Assembly (NCBI GenBank): GCA_947169755.1
Contig: CAMVQX010000051.1
Coordinates: forward strand, 1-9,982
From: an uncultured bacterium
GTDB lineage: Bacteria > Cyanobacteriota > Vampirovibrionia > Gastranaerophilales > Gastranaerophilaceae
Direction: 5' to 3'
DNA: 9,982 nucleotides
The notes beneath the pieces are model-generated. The model was not told the DNA's origin. It was given only the letters and a program-made list of their open reading frames with translations, and ran no database searches. Numbering within the stretch: position 1 is the first letter of the stretch; every line of letters begins with the position of its first letter. The position numbers and the translations under genes are program-made. This document shows, in pieces, positions 1 to 6,200 of the stretch.

Positions 1-49
1 CCTACTTTTTTGTATTCTCAAAATTTCTGTTCTTTCTTCTCAAACCGAC

Positions 50-58
50 TGTTATATT
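50..58 (+). promoter_or_regulatory. Possible extended -10 promoter before the repeat unit
   Basis: TGTTATATT fits the extended -10 pattern TGnTATAAT with one mismatch. No clear -35 is seen. It lies about 15 nt before the first conserved part of repeat unit 1, and a similar tgttattt precedes unit 2 at 251-258. AT-rich sequence makes chance matches common. Confidence 0.25.
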
Positions 59-64
59 ACACTT

Positions 65-225
65 ATTGTAGAGTTCGAGCGACCTGTGAGCAGAGTGCGG
101 AGGCTTGATTGCAAAATAATTGAAAATTATGCAGCAATCAACCGAAGACACGTTTATTGCGAGCAGGTCAAGACAGTCTCGTCTTCCGCTCCATAAAGAA
201 GCCCACCACGCGGTGGGCTTTTTTA
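65..225 (+). ncRNA. Candidate structured small RNA ending at an intrinsic terminator
   Basis: A possible extended -10 (TGTTATATT, 50-58) would start a transcript near 65, and a strong intrinsic terminator ends at about 224. Between them are nested pairings. Gacctg (81-86) can pair with caggtc (164-169). An 8-bp stem joins ttgattgc (105-112) to gcaatcaa (134-141). Gcggagg (97-103) can pair with cttccgc (183-189) like a tRNA acceptor stem, and gcgag (159-163) can pair with ctcgt (178-182) like a T stem. Not all of these can form at once. The family is not recognised and transcription is inferred. Confidence 0.3.
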
Positions 226-253
226 TGGACTGAAGATATTGATGAGAAATTGT
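159..253 (+). repeat. Tandem repeat copy 1, with tRNA-Gly-like 3' end
   Basis: This copy aligns nearly end to end with 347-440, a shift of about 188 nt. It begins with gcgag, continues with a caagac core, and then has gtctcgtcttccgctcca at 176-193. That string differs at two bases from the 3' end of E. coli tRNA-Gly(GCC) as I remember it, including the discriminator T and the CCA. A strong terminator follows, then tgaagatattgatgagaaattgt. The tRNA T-loop consensus TTCGA is absent. In its place, 14 nt separate gcgag (159-163) from ctcgt (178-182). It is therefore not a working tRNA as written. Confidence 0.7.
199..224 (+). terminator. Strong intrinsic terminator in repeat copy 1
   Basis: A perfect 9-bp stem, aagcccacc (199-207) with ggtgggctt (212-220), has loop acgc and is followed by T at 219-224. 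It sits immediately after the tRNA-Gly-like 3' end, as a tRNA or small-RNA terminator would. Confidence 0.8.
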
Positions 254-346
254 TATTTGCGAGTTGCGCAAGCGAGCTGAGGCTGAAGCGCTTTTGTTTG
301 TGAGCAATGAAATTGCTAAAAACAAAACGCGGAATTGCCGTTAAAT

Positions 347-440
347 GCGAGCGAGCAAGACGCGAGTCTCGTCTTCCGCTCTAAAAAACTACCATAATGG
401 TGTGCTTTTTTATATGTTGAAGATAATGTCGAGAAATTGT
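347..440 (+). repeat. Tandem repeat copy 2, with tRNA-Gly-like 3' end
   Basis: This is the diverged second copy of 159-253. It has gcgag (347-351), the shared caagac core, cgagtctcgtcttccgctc at 363-381, a weakened terminator hairpin (391-401) with six T, and the tail tgaagataatgtcgagaaattgt. CCA has become cta. The 16 nt between gcgag and ctcgt (368-372) again replaces a normal T-loop. The equal length and order of parts argue for duplication of one unit rather than chance similarity. Confidence 0.65.
391..411. terminator. Weak terminator-like hairpin in repeat copy 2
   Basis: Acca (391-394) pairs with tggt (398-401), followed by six T on the plus strand (406-411). The minus strand also ends in six T (plus-strand A at 383-388). 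It is the decayed counterpart of the terminator at 199-224. It could also end transcription of the minus-strand gene whose stop codon lies about 55 nt away. Confidence 0.4.
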
Positions 441-455
441 ATCAAATTTATAAGA

Positions 456-1109
456 TTATTTTTCAATTACACCTGTTATGAAATTGAATCTCCCTTTTGT
501 TATTGCTTCTAGTACAGCTTTGACATCAAGTTCTGCTATTTCTTCGATGGGGACAACTACACACTTCTTAACCTGTTGCAAAGTTTTCTTTGCCTGTAGG
601 TGTAAATCAATGAGCAAATCTGCCATTGGTTCAGGATTATTTAATTTTTTTTGTTTTTTTGCTTGTCTATAAATAGCCTTTTTTTCAGACTGTTCTTTTC
701 TTACTCTTTGTATTAACCTTAGCATCTGGTTTAATCTGTATTGATCCATAATTTCTTCGGTCTGAGTAAGATTACTCAGCTCTCTTTCAGTATGAGTGAT
801 CTTTTTTATTGGTCTATAATTTTGATACCAATTTGCGATATTGGGGACATGTTCATTAGTTGCAATTAACCGTTTAAAATTTTGTTGGTTATCGGAATAG
901 AAAGTTTGCAAATTCAAGTGATTCATTTCATAAAATCCTGGGAAATATGGTCTGTTAGGGAAAAATAATCTGTTAAACTTTTCACCACATTTCTCATTAA
1001 TAAGGAATGTTGCTCTTTCAACATCTTTGGCAACACCCCTAAGAACGTACATACCTTGAAAGTTCGGTTGTAAACTTTTCTTGACTAAAAATTTATTATG
1101 TACATCCAT
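456..1109 (-). CDS. Hypothetical protein, 217 aa, with N-terminal PNFQG motif
   Basis: I do not recognise this protein. It has no signal peptide and no membrane segment. The N terminus carries Pro15-Asn-Phe17-Gln-Gly19, a variant of a short motif found near the start of the three neighbouring small proteins. The middle (about 105-180) is rich in Lys, Glu, Gln and Arg with heptad-like leucines and is probably helical, perhaps coiled coil. The C terminus is a mixed segment ending FNFITGVIEK. The chosen ATG at 1109 is preceded by AAAAGGGAATG, a modest ribosome binding site. A possible promoter lies upstream at 1200-1228. The gene is divergent from the one at 1396. Its length and continuous frame support coding, but the function is unknown. 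Confidence 0.8.
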   Translation of the reverse strand: MDVHNKFLVKKSLQPNFQGMYVLRGVAKDVERATFLINEKCGEKFNRLFFPNRPYFPGFYEMNHLNLQTFYSDNQQNFKRLIATNEHVPNIANWYQNYRPIKKITHTERELSNLTQTEEIMDQYRLNQMLRLIQRVRKEQSEKKAIYRQAKKQKKLNNPEPMADLLIDLHLQAKKTLQQVKKCVVVPIEEIAELDVKAVLEAITKGRFNFITGVIEK

Positions 1110-1172
1110 TGATTTTACATTCCCTTTTAATCAATTACTACACTTGTATTGTTAAAAACTCTGTAAAATTTT

Positions 1173-1270
1173 AAATTTGTTAATTTCCCTGTAAAAATTT
1201 ATATAACTTAATAAAAACCAATTTACAACATAAAATAAGCTTGTATTTTTTACAGAAATTTAACAAATTT
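1173..1270. repeat. Imperfect inverted repeat with 23-24 nt arms
   Basis: The left arm (1173-1196) begins aaatttgttaa and ends ctgtaaaa. The right arm (1248-1270), read in reverse complement, begins with aaatttgttaa, ends with ctgtaaaa and differs only in the few bases between. The 51 nt between the arms contain the putative minus-strand promoter. A further ctgtaaaa lies at 1161-1168. The repeat could be paired operator sites, a cruciform or a very small mobile-element remnant. Confidence 0.6.
1200..1228 (-). promoter_or_regulatory. Possible sigma70 promoter for the gene at 456-1109
   Basis: Read on the minus strand, TTGTAA (1228-1223) and TATATA (1205-1200) are separated by 17 nt. Transcription would start near 1193, leaving a leader of about 84 nt before the ATG at 1109. 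The element sits between the arms of a long inverted repeat (1173-1196 and 1248-1270). Confidence 0.4.
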
Positions 1271-1311
1271 TTATTCGGTTAGATAAAATGTTATCTTTAT
1301 ATAAGGACAGG

Positions 1312-1339
1312 TTGATAAACTTTTGTAAAAAAATATAAT
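1312..1339 (+). promoter_or_regulatory. Sigma70-type promoter for the gene at 1396-1827
   Basis: TTGATA (1312-1317) and a perfect TATAAT (1334-1339) are separated by 16 nt. The start would be near 1346, about 50 nt before the ATG. The leader contains caaaaaaaaatatt (1349-1362), repeated exactly upstream of the gene at 2234. Confidence 0.6.
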
Positions 1340-1395
1340 TTCCACTAACAAAAAAAAATATTCACGTTTTTTGATACCAAAAAGAGGAGTATAAA

Positions 1396-1827
1396 ATGGA
1401 TAAAATCTCAAATGTATCTTTTACAGCAGCAGCATTTACCATTCCGCTTGGAGGTTTGAAAAAAGGAAAGAAAAATCTTTTAAAGAATAAATTGCAGGGT
1501 GAGGAATACATACCTTATATAAGGATGCCCAAAGGCAATAAAGGTACGGTTAGTGTAGCGATGCCGGATTCTAAGGTTGAAGCGTTTAAGAGTTGGCTTA
1601 GCAGAAATGGCATAAAAGTTTATCGTGAATTTTCAGGAAAAAATTATACGGATAAGGATTATCAGGCGCTAGCAAACTTGCCTTCCCAAGAGATTCGTGA
1701 ACAAAGAATGACTGACCGCCTGAGATGGTTGACAAATCACAGGAGATTTACTCAACACGGCAAACAAATGCCAAGAGCAAGAAGAAATCAAAATCTCAGA
1801 CCAAACCATGTAAGTTTGGTTGCATAG
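1396..1827 (+). CDS. Hypothetical basic protein, 143 aa, with N-terminal VSFTA motif
   Basis: The family is not recognised. It is a small, strongly basic, probably soluble protein. Residues 7-11 (Val-Ser-Phe-Thr-Ala) are the weakest version of the short motif seen near the N termini of the three neighbouring small proteins. A Lys/Gly-rich stretch (21-34) follows, then a compact central part (about 35-95) containing an MPDSKVEAFKSWL helix. The C-terminal third is rich in Arg, His, Gln and Asn and could bind nucleic acid or other anions, though no known domain shows that. AGAGGAG lies a few bases before the ATG, which strongly supports this start. A good promoter lies upstream and a terminator begins 13 nt after the stop codon, so it is a single-gene transcription unit. 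Confidence 0.82.
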   Translation: MDKISNVSFTAAAFTIPLGGLKKGKKNLLKNKLQGEEYIPYIRMPKGNKGTVSVAMPDSKVEAFKSWLSRNGIKVYREFSGKNYTDKDYQALANLPSQEIREQRMTDRLRWLTNHRRFTQHGKQMPRARRNQNLRPNHVSLVA

Positions 1828-1840
1828 GTTTTTTAACAAT

Positions 1841-1866
1841 CAGCCGGCATCAGCCGGTTGTTTTTT
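1841..1866 (+). terminator. Intrinsic terminator after the gene at 1396-1827
   Basis: Cagccggc (1841-1848) pairs with gccggttg (1853-1860) in an 8-bp stem containing one G-U pair, with loop atca and six T after it (1861-1866). Confidence 0.85.
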
Positions 1867-2233
1867 GTATTTTTGGGGCATCCATTAGAGCTTTGGAACT
1901 TTTTGTTTTCATGACAAATGTAAAATTGTCGCTTTTTTGAGCAAAATATCAAATATATAAAATCCTGAAAGCTTTTGCAATTCTTTCAAATTTTCAAGTT
2001 CTTCTTACGGGATAATATAGCATTTTAAACAAAAATAATACTATTTTAAAGCTCGTAACAAATATTTTTTATTACATGTTAAAGTTTTGTAAATTTTTTC
2101 TTTTTATTTTTTCATTACCTAGCAAAAAAAAATATTGATGATTTTTAACCTTGAATATATCATAGATATCAAGCAGATATTAACAAGGATAATGATGAGA
2201 TCTGTATATCAATAGTCAGAAAGGGGTATAAAA
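1867..2233 (+). other. Long AT-rich intergenic region before the gene at 2234
   Basis: I see no protein or RNA gene in these bases. The first half is unremarkable AT-rich DNA. The second half contains ttttgtaaattttttc (about 2085-2100), the exact 14-mer caaaaaaaaatatt (2123-2136) shared with the leader of the gene at 1396, and a probable promoter at 2135-2163. Confidence 0.6.
2135..2163 (+). promoter_or_regulatory. Probable promoter for the gene at 2234-2767
   Basis: TTGATG (2135-2140) and TATCAT (2158-2163) are separated by 17 nt. Transcription would start near 2170 and give a leader of roughly 64 nt. The -35 overlaps the end of the 14-mer shared with the upstream gene. Confidence 0.45.
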
Positions 2234-2767
2234 ATGAACAGTTCAATTCAGGCTATAGGGCCTAGTCAGTCAGTAAAACCATCGTTTGGAGGTAAAGTAA
2301 TAGAACCTTTTACAATTTACCATCCAAAACATCCGGCACTTGGTATAAAAATAAATGATTGGCAACAATTTAAAAAAACAATAGAAGCTTTACCTAATAT
2401 TGACGTTGTAATAGGAGAGGATGCCGTAAAAATGGTAAGAAGACGTCCGGCAGTGGATAAAACAGAAAATTTGGATCATATCGTAAAAGGTGCATATCGA
2501 CATACTCATATTCCTGAAAGAGATACAGAAGTACACTATGTAAATATTGAACAACCTGTTTTGAAAAAAATGGGACGTATAGGTATTAATTTTGAAGACG
2601 GTACATATCTTATGGAAAATAGAGCTGTTGAAAGAGCCGATTTGAATAAATATGGCAAAGGTAAATTACAAAGAATGATTGCAACTCTTGAATATGTTGC
2701 AAAAGAACTCAATGATTCTGTGAAAAATATGGAATTATTTAATCTTTATGGCAAATTCAGTAAATAG
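2234..2767 (+). CDS. Hypothetical protein, 177 aa, with N-terminal PSFGG motif
   Basis: The family is not recognised. The protein appears soluble, with no membrane segment or classical signal peptide. After a Ser/Gln-rich start, residues 16-20 are Pro-Ser-Phe-Gly-Gly, the clearest form along with the gene at 2825-3061 of the motif shared by four neighbouring proteins. Residues 24-60 look like a small mixed fold (EPFTIYHPKHPALGIKI, then an amphipathic helix). A basic patch (KMVRRRP, 66-72) and a His-rich stretch (about 83-102) follow. The end (about 130-170) is helical. AAAGGGG precedes the ATG by a few bases and supports the start. It stands alone behind a long AT-rich leader region and converges on the gene at 2825-3061 through a shared palindromic terminator. 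Confidence 0.85.
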   Translation: MNSSIQAIGPSQSVKPSFGGKVIEPFTIYHPKHPALGIKINDWQQFKKTIEALPNIDVVIGEDAVKMVRRRPAVDKTENLDHIVKGAYRHTHIPERDTEVHYVNIEQPVLKKMGRIGINFEDGTYLMENRAVERADLNKYGKGKLQRMIATLEYVAKELNDSVKNMELFNLYGKFSK

Positions 2768-2780
2768 TAATTTTATAGCA

Positions 2781-2813
2781 AAAAAATCTCCTCATATGAG
2801 GAGATTTTTTTTT
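2781..2813. terminator. Bidirectional terminator between convergent genes
   Basis: Bases 2781-2810 form a perfect palindrome with core ctcctcatatgaggag. The flanking A and T runs give U-tracts in both directions. It lies 14 nt after the stop of the plus-strand gene and 12 nt from the stop of the minus-strand gene, so it can serve both. Confidence 0.88.
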
Positions 2814-2824
2814 ATTGATATTTT

Positions 2825-3061
2825 TTATGTTGTTGCTCTATATGCTTGTTCTTCAAGTGACAATATTTGCATTTCTACATTTTTAATTTGTTTTTCTATA
2901 CGTGGAATATCACCCTTGGCTGCAGTTTTTAGTTGATTATAAAATGCCGCAAGTTTGTTCTGTAATGCAGCTTTTCGTTTTGCAAGAAATGCAACATCCA
3001 CCAATGTTGGGGCTGCATATCTTCCGCCGGTAAAGCTGGGAGTTCCTAATTTTTCTATCAT
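2825..3061 (-). CDS. Small coiled-coil hypothetical protein, 78 aa, with PSFTG motif
   Basis: The family is not recognised. Residues 8-12 are Pro-Ser-Phe-Thr-Gly, very close to the start and matching the motif in the neighbouring proteins. From about residue 20 to 74 the protein is almost entirely charged and hydrophobic in a heptad-like pattern (Leu, Ile, Val, with Lys, Glu, Gln), broken by Gly-Asp-Ile-Pro near 50-53. This suggests a helical hairpin or coiled coil. AGAGGGAAAAT directly precedes the ATG. A good promoter (TATAAT) lies close upstream and a shared terminator follows. These signals make a real short gene likely despite its size. Confidence 0.78.
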   Translation of the reverse strand: MIEKLGTPSFTGGRYAAPTLVDVAFLAKRKAALQNKLAAFYNQLKTAAKGDIPRIEKQIKNVEMQILSLEEQAYRATT

Positions 3062-3083
3062 ATTTTCCCTCTTTTACTCTACT

Positions 3084-3111
3084 ATTATACCTGATAAAAA
3101 ATATCTGTCTT
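3084..3111 (-). promoter_or_regulatory. Promoter for the gene at 2825-3061
   Basis: On the minus strand, AAGACA (3111-3106) and a perfect TATAAT (3089-3084) are spaced by 16 nt. The start would be near 3077, giving a very short leader that still contains the ribosome binding site. Confidence 0.55.
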
Positions 3112-3167
3112 ATTTTGTTTAAATTCATTAATATAGTTTAAAGCTTCCGTTATATGGAGTATTTCTC

Positions 3168-3179
3168 TTTACCGGTAAA
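3168..3179. promoter_or_regulatory. Perfect 12-bp palindrome, possible operator of the lipid operon
   Basis: Tttaccggtaaa is a perfect inverted repeat. It lies directly upstream of the extended -10 at 3181-3189, in the spacer where a repressor would block RNA polymerase. No known regulator site is recognised in it. Confidence 0.4.
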
Positions 3180-3180
3180 A

Positions 3181-3189
3181 TGTTATAAT
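3181..3189 (+). promoter_or_regulatory. Extended -10 promoter of the phospholipid operon
   Basis: TGTTATAAT is a perfect extended -10 (TGnTATAAT), and no good -35 is visible. Transcription would start near 3196. The leader would be only about 15 nt, but it holds the ribosome binding site AAAGGAG (3198-3204), 6 nt before the ATG. Confidence 0.55.
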
Positions 3190-3210
3190 TAGCTTTTAAA
3201 GGAGATTTGT

Positions 3211-6200
3211 ATGATAAAAGATTTGTTTAACAAGAATTATATAGGATTGTTTTTAGGACAATTAGCTACACATTTTGGTGATGCTATTGTTCAGGTACTT
3301 ATAATCGCAGGAATTATGGGTAATTTTGACAAACCCGGCAGCTTGATTGCGATGGTCCTTTTCTGCCTTGTTTTGCCATCCTTAATAATAAGCCCTCTGG
3401 CCGGCAGCATTGTTGACCGTTTTTCAAGAAAAACGATTATGATTTTGAGTGCATCTTATAGAGGTTTTCTTTTAATTTGCGCTCTTATTCTTTATATGCT
3501 TTTCTTTAAAAACGCCCAATCTATGTATCCTCTTGCCGGTGCAATTCTTAGTCTGTTAGTCGGTATTGGTGCGGCATTTCTGTACCCTGCCAAAATGGCA
3601 TCCGTCCCTAATGTCGTTTCAGTACAGTCATTAAAGCCTGCTAACGCTTTAGTTTCCGGTTCAGGAACATTTGCTATCACTTTTGGCGCAATGGTCGCAA
3701 GTATGTTGCTTCTAAAAATAGGCACGATAAATATGTATATACTTGCCTTTGTAATGTATTTTGGTGCGGCTTTGATTTTGTTGCCGATTAATTTGGATTG
3801 TAACTGTGAACCTGCTAAAACCAACTTGAATGTTATTGTTGATTTTAAGAAAACAATTTCCTTCTTGCAGAAACATAAAAAAGCCCTGGATATGATTTTG
3901 ATGGGCGTTGTTCTATCATTGATTTCCGCAACTTTTTATAACGCAATGAATGCACTTGCAACTGATACTTACAATGTCAGCGTTCAAGATTTGGCAAGAT
4001 TAAAATGTATGCTAGGATGCGGTACTTTTTACGGTCTTGGTGTTATGTTTTTGTTTGGTAAACATTTGAAAACAAACAGAACTCTTGTCGGTGCATTTTT
4101 AGGGTTGTTTTTGTGCTTGATTACAGCATCTATGTGCGATACGTTTTTTAAAGCAAGATTTTGGCTTGGCGGTATCGGATTATTTGCTACGATTTTAAAA
4201 GTTACAATTGATACGGTTATTCAAAAAGTTTCGCCAAACGGTATCAGAGGTAAAGTTTTTGCACTAGCTTCAATGCTTGAAACTTTTGTAACTCTTTTAG
4301 GAACGGCAATTGTATCTTTGATTGTCGGAATCGTACATCCGCATATTATCTTTCAAGGAACTGCTGTTGTAGCCGCATTGATGGCTTTTTCTCTGATTTT
4401 GTTCTGCAAACCTTTCAGATATTTTATGCTCAGGGTTACTCTCGGCAGTATGTTTAGATTTCTATTCAGATATAAATTTGAAGGTACTGATAATATTCCT
4501 GCTAAAGGGAAGGTTATTTTAGCCGGAAATCATACAGGACACTTAGACCCGTTGATTTTGCAAATGGCAACTAAACGCAAACCCTGGTTTGTTACAGGGC
4601 CTGCAGCATTTAAAATTCCTGTTATTAAACATCTTTTGAAATGGTTTAATGTTGTTCCTCTAAATTTCGGCGATGGTCTAAGCGCTATTGAAAATGCCGT
4701 TGTAAAACTCAAAGCAGGTGATCCTGTGATTATATTCCCTGAAGGTAAATTTACATCTGACGGTGAACTTTGTAAATTTCACAGAGGGGTTGCAATTATG
4801 GCAAAAGAGGCAAATTGTCCGATTGTACCTTTCGCAATAAAAGGAGGATTTGAAGCCTGGGGGAAATTCCGAAAATTACCTAAATTATTTTCTACGATAA
4901 TTGTTCAATTCGGTCAAGCAATAACAGATATTTCAGGTGATGAAAAAGAAATAACCAGAGAACTTCAACAAAAAGTTCAATATATGAAAGCTTCTCTTGA
5001 CAGGCGTGCTTTTTATAACATTAAAGATGCGCATTATACAAATTTCTTGGATATTATGAAACAGTATTCGGATGTATATGGGCAGACAAAAGCTGTTTCT
5101 TTGAAAACAAAAGATGGCTATGAAGAAATTACGTATTTAGATTTGAAACGCAGAGCAAAAACTCTGGGGAATTATGTTATGGAAAATGCTGATGTGCAAA
5201 GAGGGGACAGAATCGCAATTCTCTGTGAATCTCGTCCTGAATTTGCAATAGGTATGTTTGGTTCTATTCAAACCGGAGCTATTACCGTTCCTTTGGATGT
5301 AAAACTTACTGTACCTGAGCATACCCATATTCTTTTGGACTGTAATCCTAAAATTTTGCTGACTTCAAGCCACTATTTGGAACACGCACTTGAACTTAAG
5401 AATAACGTGCCTTCTATACAAAACATTTATGTTCTTGATGATGAAGAAAGAGAACATCCTGAAATTATGTCTGTTTCAGCGATGACTGCAGATTTAACTT
5501 ACAGCTTTAACAGAGCGCGTTCTATGGATGAAACTGCATTAATTGTTTATACATCAGGTACAACAGGCAACCCTAAAGGTGTAATGATAAGCTTTGGAAA
5601 TATTTATTCTCAAATGAAAGACTTTGAAAAAATCCTTAAACTCACAAAGGATAACACCCTTTTATCAATATTACCATTGAATCATTTACTGGAGCTTAAT
5701 GTTGGATTTTTTGGAATGTTGTTTATGGGTGCAAAAGTTGTTTATATAAAAACGCTTAATCCAAAAGAATTGACATCAGCCATGAAAGAAAAACAAGTTA
5801 CTAATATGATTGTAGTTCCGCTTGTTGCAAAAATGTTGAAAAATAGTATTGATAAACAAATTAAAAAGCTGTCGCCGTTACAAAAGAGGATTTTTGACTT
5901 TATGTATGCTTCAGCAAAATATATGCCTCTTTCAGTAAGACGAAAAATGTTCAAGTCAATAATAGACGGATTTGGCGGCAAATTTCAATGTTTTGTTGTC
6001 GGTGGTGCGCCTTTGGAAGTTGATGTGGCAGAATTCTTTGAACGCATTGGTATTCCTGCATTTGAAGGATATGGACTTACAGAAACAAGCCCTGTAATAT
6101 CCACTAACGATTACAAACATCATAAAATAGGTACAGTTGGTGTTCCTTTACCTTCTGTTACCGTAAAACTTACTGAACAAGGTGAAATTATAGTAAAAGG

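Larger units (their letters stand above)
1..455. other. Gene-free leftmost region holding a tandem structured repeat
   Basis: I see no convincing protein gene here. The only long open frame, on the minus strand, has no Shine-Dalgarno sequence and runs through hairpins, repeats and a strong terminator. The region contains two diverged copies of a unit of about 188 nt. Each copy has a hairpin, a segment like the 3' end of tRNA-Gly, a terminator-like hairpin with six T, and a tail resembling tgaagata..g..gagaaattgt. Bases 1-64 show only an AT-rich stretch with a possible extended -10. Non-coding RNA genes and scars of tRNA-targeted integration are both possible. Confidence 0.7.

Noticed and set aside
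97..193. A functional tRNA-Gly gene
   Set aside because: The 3' end matches, but the T-loop consensus is missing, the loop is 14 nt, no D arm is found, and the central hairpin is too long for an anticodon arm.
2..325. Open frame of 107 codons on the minus strand
   Set aside because: It lacks a Shine-Dalgarno sequence and runs across the tRNA-Gly-like repeat, hairpins and a strong terminator. Its composition does not resemble the real genes here.
1..455. CRISPR array or integron attC sites
   Set aside because: There are only two repeat copies, they are diverged and about 188 nt apart with no uniform spacers, and no attC core sites are present.
478..672. Plus-strand open frame antisense to the gene at 456-1109
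   Set aside because: It is low-complexity and Cys/Phe/Ser-rich, and is opposite a longer frame with a ribosome binding site.
1725..1940. Plus-strand open frame overlapping the end of the gene at 1396-1827
   Set aside because: It runs in another frame through the terminator at 1841-1866 and has no ribosome binding site.
2937..3128. Minus-strand open frame of 63 codons overlapping the 78-aa gene
   Set aside because: It is a different frame of the same strand, covers the promoter of the 78-aa gene, and has no ribosome binding site as good as that gene's.
3492..5981. Several antisense open frames inside the large fusion gene
   Set aside because: All are shadows of a 1159-codon gene with clear domains and motifs.
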